64,000 nt of DNA from Parvularcula sp964219355 (GCA_964219355.1 CAXPOZ010000004.1:310001-374000); one strand, 5' to 3'; counted from the first letter of the stretch, positions 1 to 9,293 are shown. A program made the numbers and translations. The notes: generated from the letters alone by a model not told the origin.

Positions 1-14
1 AAAACCGGCCCTCA

Positions 15-1460
15 TTATTGCGCGCCGTCGGCGACATCTTCCGCCGGCACCGCTTCCTCAGCAGGCGGCTCACGGAACGGCCCCGGCATATTCGCGGTCA
101 TCCACGTAAAGGCCGCATAGGCCGCGACATTCTGGGCCAGATCATCCGGATCAATCTTATCCAGTGTATCATCGGGCGTGTGGTGAAGGTCGAAATAGTC
201 CCAGCCATTCTGGCGAAGTGACGTGACCGGGACGCCAGCGATCCGCAGCGGGATCACGTCCGGACCACCGCCCGCCATATTGTCACCGCGCGCAATGCCA
301 AGGGGCTCGAGAACGCGAGCCATGGCCGCGGCCTTGTCGAGCTGGCTTTCGCCATAGCGGGTCTGGAACTGATAAATCTTGCCGGCGCCGAAATCGCTTT
401 CCGCGCCCATGACATGCTTGTCGAGTTCCGCCGCATGCACCCGCGCATATTCAAACGCACCAAGCAGGCCGACTTCTTCTGAGCCGAACAGCACAATTCG
501 GATCGTCCGCTCCGGTTTTTTACGCTTGTCGAGCATCAGCTTTCCAGCTCCGACGACGATGCCGACACCGGCGCCATCATCGACGGCGCCCGTGCCAAGA
601 TCCCAGCTGTCGAGATGCGCACCAATCAGGACGATTTCGTCTGTCCGCCCCGGAATTTCCGCGATCACATTGCCTGAAGGTGCTTTCTCGCGAGTCTGAA
701 CGGACAGCTCGAACGAAACCGTCACCGGCCCATCACTCATCGCCAATGCGCGTGCCAGCTGGTCCGAATCAGGCGCAGACAGCGCCGCCGTCGGCACTTT
801 CGTGACATCCTTTTCATAAGACATCAGGCCTGTATGCGGAAAACGGTGATGATCCGTCCCCACACTGCGGATCAGGGCAGCTTTGGCGCCGCGCTTGCCG
901 GCTTCATTGGCAGCCCCCGAGCGTTTAGCAACGGCGACACCATAGCCCGAGCCATCTTGCGTGCGCACCATGGGCTCATCGACAAAGACGATCTTCCCGG
1001 CCAGCGTGTCCCCTTCAGGATAATTTTTCAGCTCGGTCATCGTCTCGAAACGGACGACCTCGCCCGTGACACCACCTTCAGGCGTGGCAACGGACCCACC
1101 AAGACCCGTAATCTCCAACTCTTGCGGAAAAGGAGAAACGATCGCTGCCGCTTCCTTCTCACGTGCCCAATATGGGATCTCGAAAGTCTCGATACGAACA
1201 TTCTTGAAACCGAGGGATTTGAGGTGATCGACCGCCCAGTCACGTGCCCGCGCTTCCGCCTCGGACCCTGCGAGCCGCGCCCCGACCTTGGTCGTCAGTT
1301 CTTCGACGGTTCTATACCCTTGATCATCCGCGAGCGCCTTCTCGATCAGCTTCTTCGCATCCGCCTCGACCTTGGGCGGCAGTGGGCTTTCGGCTTGCGC
1401 AAAGGCCGACGCCGTCAGTGCGGTCGTGGCGGCCAGCAGGGTCAGAAAGGTTTTCGTCAT
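15..1460 (-). CDS. Exported M28-family zinc metallopeptidase with PA domain
   Basis: A 481-residue aminopeptidase/carboxypeptidase of family M28, probably acting in the periplasm on peptides. It begins with a signal peptide (residues 1-20, hydrophobic, ending ASAFA). A PA-type insert follows at about 120-260, then the catalytic domain. The di-zinc ligands are visible: His in GAHLDSWD (about 282), Asp in VDDGAG (about 294), the EE pair in GSEEVGLLG (about 328), Asp in AESDFG and His in DLHHTPDDT (about 427). The start at 1460 is chosen because a GGGAG ribosome site sits just upstream and the signal peptide then starts at residue 1; an in-frame start 54 bases upstream would add a charged tail. 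The gene stands alone, ahead of the fructokinase. Family is firm; substrate is unknown. Confidence 0.9.
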   Translation of the reverse strand: MTKTFLTLLAATTALTASAFAQAESPLPPKVEADAKKLIEKALADDQGYRTVEELTTKVGARLAGSEAEARARDWAVDHLKSLGFKNVRIETFEIPYWAREKEAAAIVSPFPQELEITGLGGSVATPEGGVTGEVVRFETMTELKNYPEGDTLAGKIVFVDEPMVRTQDGSGYGVAVAKRSGAANEAGKRGAKAALIRSVGTDHHRFPHTGLMSYEKDVTKVPTAALSAPDSDQLARALAMSDGPVTVSFELSVQTREKAPSGNVIAEIPGRTDEIVLIGAHLDSWDLGTGAVDDGAGVGIVVGAGKLMLDKRKKPERTIRIVLFGSEEVGLLGAFEYARVHAAELDKHVMGAESDFGAGKIYQFQTRYGESQLDKAAAMARVLEPLGIARGDNMAGGGPDVIPLRIAGVPVTSLRQNGWDYFDLHHTPDDTLDKIDPDDLAQNVAAYAAFTWMTANMPGPFREPPAEEAVPAEDVADGAQ

Positions 1461-1517
1461 TAGGCTCTCCCTCATTTGGGCGCGGAAGGTAGCCGGTTTC
1501 GTCCGGCGCCTCATACG

Positions 1518-2411
1518 TCACTTGCCCGCGTGTCTAGGCCCCGCCTCCGCCCCGGGCAAGACCGAGGCCGCAAGGCAGAGAGCGCCGGTGATGCCCGCAT
1601 CATCCCCCAATGACGGCGCCGCGATATAATCACGGACCGGCGGAATGGAGACATAGCCAGCCAGAAGTCTTTCCATCTGCTCACGGATGACATCAATCAG
1701 GCCCGGCGTCTTCATCACCCCGCCGCCGAAAAGGATCCGGTCTGGCCGGTGTGTCAGTGTGATGCTCAGGGCAAGCTGCGCCAGATATCCGCCGACCAGT
1801 TCGATCGCCGGACCGGGCTCTGCCATTTCATTGAGCCCCATCCCCCATCGCGCCTTGATCGCAGGGCCGGACGCCAGCCCCTCAAGACAGTCACCATGGA
1901 ACGGGCACGAGCCATCGAATGTATCGCGCTCACCATCCCTGACCGGACGAATATGGCCCATTTCATAATGCCCTGCACCGCTCAAAGATTGTCCATCCCG
2001 CAGCACACCCGCGCCGATGCCTGTACCGACCGTCACATAAGCGAGCGTGCGGCACCCCTGCCCCGCCCCGAGACGCCATTCGGCAAGCCCCGCGCCATTC
2101 ACATCCGTATCAAGATGAATGGGGCAATCAAGCCCCTCAAATGCATCGAGATAACTCACTCCCGTCCAGCCGGGCTTGGGTGTTTTCAGCATCTCTCCAA
2201 ATTGCGGTGAAGTCGGATCGATATCGACAGGTCCGAAACTTGCAATCCCAAGCGCATCAAGCGCCCCGTGCCCCCGGAAAAATTCGCGTACCGCCCCCAG
2301 CGTTTCATCCGGGCGCGTCGTCGGAATGACGCATTTTTCCAGTGGACCGTCCGGCCGGTCCGCAACGGCACAGATAAATTTCGTGCCCCCAGCTTCGATG
2401 CCTCCCAGCAT
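1518..2411 (-). CDS. ROK-family fructokinase
   Basis: A 297-residue cytoplasmic sugar kinase that most likely phosphorylates fructose to fructose 6-phosphate with ATP. The N-terminal phosphate-binding loop GGIEAGGTKF is clear, as is the second ATP motif VTVGTGIGAG. The ROK zinc site is present around residues 150-180: HYEMGHIRP, then CPFHGDCLEGLASGP, which matches the Bacillus YdhR-type fructokinases rather than glucokinases. The gene is divergent from the Tat-exported oxidoreductase at 2498 with only 86 bases between starts, so a shared promoter region and related sugar metabolism are likely. Specificity is inferred from motif similarity. Confidence 0.85.
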   Translation of the reverse strand: MLGGIEAGGTKFICAVADRPDGPLEKCVIPTTRPDETLGAVREFFRGHGALDALGIASFGPVDIDPTSPQFGEMLKTPKPGWTGVSYLDAFEGLDCPIHLDTDVNGAGLAEWRLGAGQGCRTLAYVTVGTGIGAGVLRDGQSLSGAGHYEMGHIRPVRDGERDTFDGSCPFHGDCLEGLASGPAIKARWGMGLNEMAEPGPAIELVGGYLAQLALSITLTHRPDRILFGGGVMKTPGLIDVIREQMERLLAGYVSIPPVRDYIAAPSLGDDAGITGALCLAASVLPGAEAGPRHAGK

Positions 2412-2497
2412 GACTGTATTTCCTCCCCGCCCCGCCCCTGACAGGCGCGCGGTCTTCGAATATGCTGCCCTATGTGAACGCTAACAAAGGGCCGTCC
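2412..2497. promoter_or_regulatory. Divergent promoter region, fructokinase / GFOR-like gene
   Basis: The 86 bases between the two divergent starts must hold both promoters. An AAAGG ribosome site for the right-hand gene is at about 2486-2490. I do not see a convincing -35/-10 pair or operator. Confidence 0.4.
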
Positions 2498-3730
2498 ATG
2501 ACACAGTACACGCCTTCGCGCCGCCATCTACTAGGGGTCGCCGCCAGCGGGATCGCCGCCGCGCCGTTCCTCTCCGGCCCTGCCACTGCCCGAAATATCG
2601 CAGCCAGCGCCCCGCCCAAAGCCGAGGGCCAGCCCATGCCGCGCGGGACCCGGCTTCCCGCCTCCCCGCCGCCGGCCCCCAAAGGACAGAGCATCGGCGT
2701 CGCCATTGTCGGGCTCGGCGGTTACGCGCTGAACCAGATCATGCCGCGCATTGCGGAGGCGGATCATTGCCACCTCGCGGCCGTCGTCTCGGGCAATGCG
2801 GAGAAAGCCGCAACGGTCGCCGCGGCCTATGGCCTGCCCGAAGACGCGATCTATTCCTATGACAGTTATGAAGAGATCGCGGGCGATGACCGGATAGACG
2901 CTGTCTATGTCATCCTGCCGACCGGTCTTCACACGGAGTTTGTGCTCAAAGCCTTCACTGCGGGCAAGCATGTCATCTGCGAGAAGCCAATGGCGCTGAC
3001 CTCCGCGGAATGCGAGGACATGATTGCGGCGGGCAAGGCAGCAGACCGCAAACTGATGATCGGCTATCGCTGTCATTTTGAGCCCTATAACCTCAAAGCC
3101 ATGGAGCTGATACGCGAAGAGGCCCTCGGCCCCTTGCGGGTGATCCGTACCGCGCATCATTACCGTTCCGGCCCTTCGACCCCGGCAACGAACTGGCGGC
3201 ACAATCGGGCGCTGGCTGGCGGCGGGCCGCTGGAAGATTACGGCCTTTACGGCATTCAGGCCGGGCTTTATCTCTCCGGCGAGATGCCCGTGAGGATCAG
3301 CGCCAGCACGCAGCAACCAGCAAATGACCCGCGCTTTGCCGAGATCTTCGCTCATACGGCGAGCCAGATGATCTTTCCCTCCGGTGCCACCTCCCAACAT
3401 TCGACCTCTTATGACGGGGCCGGCGCCAATATGGTGACCGTCCGTGGACAGACGGGCTTTCTCACCATGGAGCCGGCAACAGGGTATGGCGGGCACGAAA
3501 TGATGCTGCGTAAGGGCCGCTCAACTGAGACCCTGACGCCGGGTAATCCTTCGATCCAGTTCGCCGCCATGCTCGATCATTTCGGCCTGTCGGTGATGGA
3601 GGGGACCGAAATTCTCACCCCCGGCGAGATGGGCCTGCGTGATACGCGGCTGATCGAAGCGATCTATCGTTCCGCCGAGACTGGCCGGACGATGGCGCTC
3701 AATCCCGATGCGACCATGACGGAAGATTGA
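2498..3730 (+). CDS. Tat-exported glucose-fructose oxidoreductase-like (Gfo/Idh/MocA) protein
   Basis: A 410-residue NADP-dependent oxidoreductase, probably periplasmic. It opens with a twin-arginine signal (SRRHLLGVAASG) and a Pro-rich arm at about 50-70, as in Zymomonas glucose-fructose oxidoreductase. The Rossmann motif VGLGGYALNQ, the catalytic lysine motif CEKPMAL, the GYRCHFEP segment and the GGGPLEDYGLYG segment with its Asp and Tyr all follow the Zymomonas enzyme closely. That enzyme oxidises glucose to gluconolactone while reducing fructose to sorbitol with tightly bound NADP. Start 2498 is preferred over 2462 because it has an AAAGG site 7 bases upstream and places the Tat signal at the N terminus. 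The divergent fructokinase supports a sugar role. The exact reaction is inferred. Confidence 0.85.
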   Translation: MTQYTPSRRHLLGVAASGIAAAPFLSGPATARNIAASAPPKAEGQPMPRGTRLPASPPPAPKGQSIGVAIVGLGGYALNQIMPRIAEADHCHLAAVVSGNAEKAATVAAAYGLPEDAIYSYDSYEEIAGDDRIDAVYVILPTGLHTEFVLKAFTAGKHVICEKPMALTSAECEDMIAAGKAADRKLMIGYRCHFEPYNLKAMELIREEALGPLRVIRTAHHYRSGPSTPATNWRHNRALAGGGPLEDYGLYGIQAGLYLSGEMPVRISASTQQPANDPRFAEIFAHTASQMIFPSGATSQHSTSYDGAGANMVTVRGQTGFLTMEPATGYGGHEMMLRKGRSTETLTPGNPSIQFAAMLDHFGLSVMEGTEILTPGEMGLRDTRLIEAIYRSAETGRTMALNPDATMTED

Positions 3731-3824
3731 CGCGCGAGGGCTCCGAACGCCGTCTTAAGTCACTGGCCCGCAGGCCGCTTTCTCCCTTGCCTGTGCAAGG
3801 AGCCTGCGTCTTCCCCTCCATTAC

Positions 3825-3848
3825 ATAACATGTTATATAACATGTGTG
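3825..3848. promoter_or_regulatory. Palindromic operator upstream of marR-type gene
   Basis: A perfect 12-base palindrome ATAACATGTTAT (3825-3836) is followed directly by a second, imperfect copy ATAACATGTGTG (3837-3848). The two copies share ATAACATGT with a 12-base period. They lie just upstream of the ribosome site of the MarR-family gene, the usual place for an autoregulatory site of this family. Confidence 0.6.
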
Positions 3849-3863
3849 ATTGAGGGAGCATCC

Positions 3864-4361
3864 ATGTCGGACGACATCATTCGGGATCTTGGACTTCTAT
3901 GCCTTGGCACACGCCTCAAGCGCTTGGGCGAGCGGCTGCAGGGTGAGACTTTAGGCATGATCGATGAGGCGGATCTGACGATCCAGCCAAATCAGTGCCC
4001 GGTCATTGTCGCGCTTCACCGGCTCGGGCCTCTCTCGATCGGAGAGCTTGTCGGCACACTTGGCATCAGCCAGCCGGCAGTCACCCGCACCGTGGGCCTA
4101 CTCACCGAGCAGGGACTGGTCGAGATCAAGCGCAGCACGGAGGACCAGCGGCGGCGCGAAGTTCACCTGACCGCCGAAGGGGACAGCTTCGCCCGGCGAG
4201 CGGACACGCATCTCTGGCCCGTAATCGAAGCGGCGGTCACCGAACTGTGTACGGATCTAAAAGGCCCCCTCCTTCGCCAGCTCGCTGAGATCGAAGACCG
4301 CCTCGACGCCCTGCCACTGCGAGATCACCTGACCGCAAAGAAAGAGGCGAAAGCAAGATGA
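3864..4361 (+). CDS. MarR-family transcriptional regulator
   Basis: A 165-residue winged-helix DNA-binding protein. The central part carries the family pattern: a recognition-helix segment LGISQPAVTRTVGLLTEQGLV at about 68-88 (shown for orientation), then the wing with the EDQRRREVHLTAEG signature. It is probably a dimeric repressor that controls its own two-gene operon. The start at 3864 follows an AGGGAG site; a GTG at 3846 is possible but has no such site and lies in the palindrome. The stop overlaps the start of the following GNAT gene by four bases (ATGA), so the two are translationally coupled. The inducing ligand is unknown. Confidence 0.88.
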   Translation: MSDDIIRDLGLLCLGTRLKRLGERLQGETLGMIDEADLTIQPNQCPVIVALHRLGPLSIGELVGTLGISQPAVTRTVGLLTEQGLVEIKRSTEDQRRREVHLTAEGDSFARRADTHLWPVIEAAVTELCTDLKGPLLRQLAEIEDRLDALPLRDHLTAKKEAKAR

Positions 4362-5068
4362 CCGACACACTCCTTGACCGGCCAATCTGGTCTGCGCTCG
4401 CCACCCGCCAGGCCCATCTCGCCCTCGCCCACGGAAGGGCGCGCCGCTACCTGCCCCAGATCAGCCCGCTGGCCGCAACCGAGGATCCCGACGACGCTGA
4501 TGCGCTGGGACGTCTCTGCCCGCCAAACTCTTCGATTATCATCCTTGACCGGAAGGGTATCACTGTGCCGCGTCACATGCAGGTGCTGCGCCGCGCAACC
4601 GGCCTGCAGATGGTCGCGCACGACCCTGTGCCGGCGCCGGAACCAAGAGACGACATCCTCCCCCTCGGGGCCACGGACGCCGCAGAGATGGTCGCGCTCG
4701 CCAAACTGACAGAGCCCGGCCCCTTTGAAATGCGCACCCATGAATTTGGCGGCTTCATCGGTATCCGCATCGATGGGCGCCTAGCCGCCATGGCGGGTGA
4801 GCGGATGAAACTGCCCGGCTTCACTGAGGTCAGCGGCGTCTGCACCCATCCTGATTTCAGGGGCCGCGGCTATGCCGCTTATCTCTCTGCCATCGTCGCT
4901 GCGCGGATCGCGGCACGCGGTGAGACAGCCTTCCTTCATGCTTATGCGGATAATCTGGCCGCTACGTCCCTCTATGAAAAACTGGGGTTTTCACCGCGCT
5001 GCGAGATGAAAGTTGCCATGCTGGGCCCCGCCGAATGGCGGCATGACGAGGCGGGCGAACAGGGTTAG
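4358..5068 (+). CDS. GNAT-family N-acetyltransferase (FR47-like)
   Basis: A 236-residue cytoplasmic acetyltransferase. The first 110 residues are not a recognised domain. The C-terminal half is a GNAT fold with the acetyl-CoA loop HPDFRGRGYAAYLS at about 165-178 and a final LYEKLGFSP strand. It is co-transcribed and coupled (ATGA overlap) with the MarR gene. MarR-GNAT pairs often modify the small molecule or target sensed by the regulator, but nothing here identifies the substrate. Confidence 0.82.
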   Translation: MTDTLLDRPIWSALATRQAHLALAHGRARRYLPQISPLAATEDPDDADALGRLCPPNSSIIILDRKGITVPRHMQVLRRATGLQMVAHDPVPAPEPRDDILPLGATDAAEMVALAKLTEPGPFEMRTHEFGGFIGIRIDGRLAAMAGERMKLPGFTEVSGVCTHPDFRGRGYAAYLSAIVAARIAARGETAFLHAYADNLAATSLYEKLGFSPRCEMKVAMLGPAEWRHDEAGEQG

Positions 5069-5105
5069 GCAGGAGCGAATCAATTTCGCAACCCTGACCG
5101 CCCTT

Positions 5106-6101
5106 ATGATGCAGCCCGACCCAAACCTTCCGACCCTGCCCGAAAAGGCTGTTCTCTACGCCTATGACATCTTTCCCGACGGCACCTCTTCACCGGTCGG
5201 TCGTGAAGGGCTGACGGCCACTGCAGCGGACGGTGCGGCCTATCGCTGGATCCACCTCAACCTTGCCTGCCCCGAAATCGTGCCATGGATCGAGCATGAG
5301 GCGGATGATGTTGTTGCAACGTCCCTGACACTGGAGGACACGCGCCCGCGCTGTGCGCAGCACAAGGACGGGTTTCTCGTGAACCTCCGCGGGGTGAACC
5401 TCAATCCGGAGAGTAAGCATGAAGACATGGTCTCGATCCGCCTATGGGTCACGGAGCGCCTGATCGTTTCTGTCCGTATCCGGAAGCTGATGGCTATCGT
5501 TGCCATTCATGAGCAGGTTGACCGGAACGCCTCCCCCCATTCGACAGCCAACTTTCTCTCGCGGTTAGCTTCGGGACTGACCTCGAAAATGGATCCGGTC
5601 ATTACCGACCTCTCCGACACTGTCGATGAATTTGAAACCCATACGCTGGATGAAGAAAACATCTCGCGCAGTGATCTTGCCACCATTCGCCGCAAGGCGA
5701 TCATCCTCAGGCGGTATATTGCGCCCCAGCGGGATGCGCTGAACACGCTTGCCTTTTCTGCAAGCGACATGATCGATGACCGGACGCAAGCCAGCCTGCG
5801 CGAGGCCACCGACCGGGTCATGCGCATGGTCGAAGAGCTCGATGCGGTGCGCGAACGCTGCACCATTCTGAAAGATCAGCTGACGGATCAACGTGCTGAG
5901 GAAATGAACGCAAGGCTGATGGTTCTGTCGGTCGTGACCGCCATCTTCCTGCCCCTGGGCTTCCTGACAGGGCTTTTCGGCATCAATATTGGCGGGATGC
6001 CGGGGACCGAGAACGGCGCAGCGTTCTGGATATTTGCGGGCGTCCTGACCGCCCTCGGCCTCGTCCAGCTATGGTGGTTCCGCCACAAGAAATGGTTCTG
6101 A
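5106..6101 (+). CDS. CorA-superfamily transporter, ZntB-like
   Basis: An inner-membrane divalent cation transporter of 331 residues. The long cytoplasmic N-terminal domain is followed by two transmembrane helices at the C terminus (about 275-295 and 308-325). The loop motif after the first helix reads FGINIGGMPG. True CorA magnesium channels have GMN, while ZntB-type zinc transporters have GIN, so the protein is better called ZntB-like. Start choice is uncertain: ATG codons at 5106 and 5109 lack a good ribosome site, and a GGAG lies too far upstream (5071-5075). It follows the GNAT gene by 37 bases on the same strand and ends 3 bases from a convergent gene. Confidence 0.85.
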   Translation: MMQPDPNLPTLPEKAVLYAYDIFPDGTSSPVGREGLTATAADGAAYRWIHLNLACPEIVPWIEHEADDVVATSLTLEDTRPRCAQHKDGFLVNLRGVNLNPESKHEDMVSIRLWVTERLIVSVRIRKLMAIVAIHEQVDRNASPHSTANFLSRLASGLTSKMDPVITDLSDTVDEFETHTLDEENISRSDLATIRRKAIILRRYIAPQRDALNTLAFSASDMIDDRTQASLREATDRVMRMVEELDAVRERCTILKDQLTDQRAEEMNARLMVLSVVTAIFLPLGFLTGLFGINIGGMPGTENGAAFWIFAGVLTALGLVQLWWFRHKKWF

Positions 6102-6104
6102 CAC

Positions 6105-6998
6105 CTAGAGTGTGCGGTGAAAATCCATCACCTCCCGGAAAACCTCACGCGGCGCTTCGACCTGCGGATAGTGCCCCACGCCTTCGAGTGGAACGACATC
6201 CGCATCCGGGATCAGCCGGGCAAATTCCTCGAGCAGGTGACGGCCGGAGACAGGATCCTCGAGCCCGTTGATGAGCCGCATCGGCACGGCGGGTGTCTTA
6301 ATCGGGTCCGTCCAGCGCGCTTCATTCGCGCGCCGCTGCGCCATGTAATCAAGCAGCGCCGGGATGACCTTCACGCCGTCTTCTGTGCAGATCAGCGACC
6401 AGTAAGCATCAAGCTCTTCATCCGTGGGCTGTGTGTTCGGCCCGAAGATCGCCGAGAAGCTTTTACCGAAAGACCGCCGCGACATGAATCGCGCGATCAG
6501 GGGCCCCAACGGCCCCGCCATCAGTTTCTGGATCGGCCTTGGCCGGTGCGCATGGGGGAACAGCCCGCCATTGAGGAAGACGATGCTTTTGATCGTGATT
6601 CCCTCGAGCGAGCCTTCAGCTGCGCGCGCCAGCAGCTCCTGACCGACCGTACACCCATAATCATGAACGAGGAGATGCACTTCATTGACGCCCCGCGCCC
6701 GCAGCAGCGCGGCATAGGCCTCGGCCTGATCGGCAATCAGATAGCGGTGGCCGCGCGGCTTATCGGAAAGCCCGAAGCCGAGCATATCCATCGCATGAAG
6801 ACGGAAATGCCATGAGAGCGGCCCCCAGAGCGCCGCCCAGTCCCAGCTTGATGTTGGAAAGCCATGGATCAGGAGGAGGTCCGGCCCCTCGCCCGCCTGC
6901 CAGCACGCATATTGATGCCCGCCATGAACAAAGCTGCTCGCTGCCTTAACGCAACTGCCAACAGGAATGACCGGGCCGGGACAGACGGAAAACGTCAC
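6105..6998 (-). CDS. Alpha/beta hydrolase, MEST / haloalkane-dehalogenase-like
   Basis: A hydrolase of about 297 residues that resembles the mesoderm-specific transcript (MEST) branch of the epoxide hydrolase/haloalkane dehalogenase superfamily. Visible parts are the oxyanion segment HGFPTSSWDW (about 48-57), GFGLSDKPRGH, the nucleophile-elbow region LLVHDYGCTVGQE (Asp in HDYG), the NGGLFPHAHRP loop typical of MEST-like proteins, an acidic residue in GLEDPV, and a late His in GVGHYPQ. No ATG fits; the GTG at 6998 is the most reasonable start, and an earlier start would run into nuoG. It lies directly downstream of nuoG on the same strand. Substrate unknown. Confidence 0.8.
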   Translation of the reverse strand: MTFSVCPGPVIPVGSCVKAASSFVHGGHQYACWQAGEGPDLLLIHGFPTSSWDWAALWGPLSWHFRLHAMDMLGFGLSDKPRGHRYLIADQAEAYAALLRARGVNEVHLLVHDYGCTVGQELLARAAEGSLEGITIKSIVFLNGGLFPHAHRPRPIQKLMAGPLGPLIARFMSRRSFGKSFSAIFGPNTQPTDEELDAYWSLICTEDGVKVIPALLDYMAQRRANEARWTDPIKTPAVPMRLINGLEDPVSGRHLLEEFARLIPDADVVPLEGVGHYPQVEAPREVFREVMDFHRTL

Positions 6999-7014
6999 CC
7001 CGGCCACGCTGATA

Positions 7015-9117
7015 TTATTCCGCAGCCAGCATTTTGGGCGCCGCCGCAAACATCGCGGCACATTCAGCCATTGTCTTGCTCGCCCGAGCGACCGGATTGG
7101 TCAGCCAGTAGCCATCGAGCCCCGGTGTGAAGACTGGATCACCGCTCACGCTTGCATAAAGATCCGCAGACGGCGCGTCGGCCATCTCGACTGTGCCGAT
7201 GGAGCCGAAAATCTCATTATCCTCGATCAGCGCCTGACGCAGCGTGAAGAGATCATCATAGGGCAGCGTCTTGCCGATGACCTGGCTGAGCGCCCGCAGG
7301 ATCGCCCAGTTCTCACGCGCCTCACCAAAGGGGAAATAGGCGCGCATCGCCATCTGAACGCGGCCTTCAGTATTGGTGAAGATACCGGATTCCTCGGTGT
7401 AGGCTGCCCCCGGCAGGATGACATCGGCAACCCGCGCACCGGCATCACCATGATGGCCCTGATAGATCACGAAGGCTTTCTCAAGCCGCGATGTATCAAA
7501 CTCATCCGCGCCGAGATTATAGACAATCTCGATCTCGCCAGCCTCGGCTGCATCGATAATGCCGCCAAAGGACTTGCTCCCCTCGCCCGGCACAAAGCCA
7601 AGATCGAGCGCCGCTACCCGGCTGGCCGCGGTGTGAAGGACATTGAGCCCATTCCACTCGCCGCCGATTGTACCAACGCGGGACGCCATATCGAGCACCG
7701 CTTTGAAAGCCGCCCCGCCATCACGCAGCGCGCCTTGGCCGACAATGATCATCGGCTTTTCAGCCTTGCAGAGCTTTTCAAAGAAGTCCTGATCCATATT
7801 ACCGATCACGGACGGATCAGCGCCCAGATAGGCATAGTCATAGGTCAGGTCCGTCGCCTCACCGATCACGCCGATCTCAAGGCCCATCTTGTCGAGGAAA
7901 TTCTTCCGGATACGGGCATTGAGAACCGGTGCTTCGATCCGCGGATTGGTGCCGACCAGCAGGATCATGTCCGCTTCGTCGATCCCGGCAATGGTCGAGC
8001 CAAAGACATAAGAGCCGCGCGGTGCGCGCGTGCCATCCGGCAGAACGCCCAGCGCCGAGCCGTCCTGACGGCAATCGCGGTTGGTCACGCCGAGGGCATC
8101 GGTCAGATCTTTCAGCGCCTTGATCGCTTCTGCGGGGACAAGGTCACCGACCAGCGCACCGATTTTCTCGGGCGCCGTCCCGTCGATCTTTGCACGGATC
8201 GCTTCGAAGGCCTCGCTCCAGCTTGCGGGGCGCAGCTTGCCGTTCTCGCGGATATAGGGCGTGTCGAGCCGCTGGCGGCGCAGGCCGTCCCAGATAAAGC
8301 GCGACTTGTCGCCGATCCACTCTTCATTGATGTCGTCATGAATGCGCGGCAGGATCCGCAGGACTTCGCGGGCCCGCGCATCAACGCGGATATGGCTGCC
8401 GAGCGCATCCATCACATCGATGGTCTCGGTTTTCTTCAGCTCCCAGGGCCGCGCATTAAAGGCATAGGGTTTCGAGGTCAGCGCACCGACCGGGCAGACA
8501 TCGATCAAATTCCCGGCAAGCTCCGTCTCGACCGCTTTTTCAAGATAGGTCGTAATCTGCGCATCCTCGCCGCGATTGACGAGACCAAGATCGCTGACGC
8601 CCGCAACCTCGGTCGCAAAACGCACACAGCGGGTGCACTGGATGCAGCGGGTCATGATCGTCTTGATCAGCGGGCCCATATATTTCTCATCGACCGCGCG
8701 CTTGTTCTCTTCGAAGCGCGACGTGCCCCGGCCATAGGTAATCGCCTGGTCCTGCAGGTCGCATTCGCCACCCTGATCGCAGATCGGGCAGTCGAGCGGG
8801 TGGTTGATGAGAAGGAACTCCATCACCCCTTCGCGGGCCTTTTTGACCATTGGCGTGTTGGTGAAGAGCTCGGGCGGCTGGCCTTCGGGGCCAGGCCGCA
8901 GATCGCGCACATTCTGCGCACAGGAGGCCACGGGTTTGGGCGGCCCGCCCTTCACTTCGATCAGGCACATCCGGCAATTGCCCGCGATCGAGAGGCGCTC
9001 GTGATAGCAGAAGCGGGGGATTTCCTCGCCCGCGGCCTCACAGGCCTGCAGCAGGGTGAGCGCCGGATCGACGTCAATTTCTTCGCCATTGACTTTGATG
9101 GTGCGGAGATCGGTCAT
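7015..9117 (-). CDS. nuoG: NADH-quinone oxidoreductase subunit G
   Basis: The 700-residue electron-transfer subunit of complex I, in the peripheral arm on the cytoplasmic side. The N-terminal [2Fe-2S] ferredoxin domain is seen in RFCYHERLSIAGNCRMC with a later Cys in ASCAQN. The His/Cys-rich 4Fe-4S segment follows (DCPICDQGGECDLQDQ), then CIQCTRCVRFATE with CPVGAL, and a long molybdopterin-oxidoreductase-like domain. The length is normal for alphaproteobacteria. nuoF is more than 8 kb upstream on the same strand instead of immediately before it, and nuoH does not follow. The gene must therefore have its own promoter in the 477-base gap upstream. Confidence 0.97.
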   Translation of the reverse strand: MTDLRTIKVNGEEIDVDPALTLLQACEAAGEEIPRFCYHERLSIAGNCRMCLIEVKGGPPKPVASCAQNVRDLRPGPEGQPPELFTNTPMVKKAREGVMEFLLINHPLDCPICDQGGECDLQDQAITYGRGTSRFEENKRAVDEKYMGPLIKTIMTRCIQCTRCVRFATEVAGVSDLGLVNRGEDAQITTYLEKAVETELAGNLIDVCPVGALTSKPYAFNARPWELKKTETIDVMDALGSHIRVDARAREVLRILPRIHDDINEEWIGDKSRFIWDGLRRQRLDTPYIRENGKLRPASWSEAFEAIRAKIDGTAPEKIGALVGDLVPAEAIKALKDLTDALGVTNRDCRQDGSALGVLPDGTRAPRGSYVFGSTIAGIDEADMILLVGTNPRIEAPVLNARIRKNFLDKMGLEIGVIGEATDLTYDYAYLGADPSVIGNMDQDFFEKLCKAEKPMIIVGQGALRDGGAAFKAVLDMASRVGTIGGEWNGLNVLHTAASRVAALDLGFVPGEGSKSFGGIIDAAEAGEIEIVYNLGADEFDTSRLEKAFVIYQGHHGDAGARVADVILPGAAYTEESGIFTNTEGRVQMAMRAYFPFGEARENWAILRALSQVIGKTLPYDDLFTLRQALIEDNEIFGSIGTVEMADAPSADLYASVSGDPVFTPGLDGYWLTNPVARASKTMAECAAMFAAAPKMLAAE

Positions 9118-9293
9118 GAAGAACTGTCAGCTTGATTACGATGGATTCCGGCCCGTTTACGCCAAATCGCGCCGGATGGAAGGGCCCCAGTGACGCGGGG
9201 CGCGGCTTTTAGCGGGAGAGCCCCGAACCCCGCACATCCCATGGTCCGGGACGAGGAATGAAGGAGCCAGAGCGCCCCTCTCTCCGCCCGCAC

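Noticed and set aside
6967..9135. A 722-codon open frame on the plus strand opposite nuoG
   Set aside because: It mirrors nuoG codon by codon; such long antisense frames are expected in GC-rich genes, and its composition (Arg/Asp/His-rich, no domain) is not protein-like.
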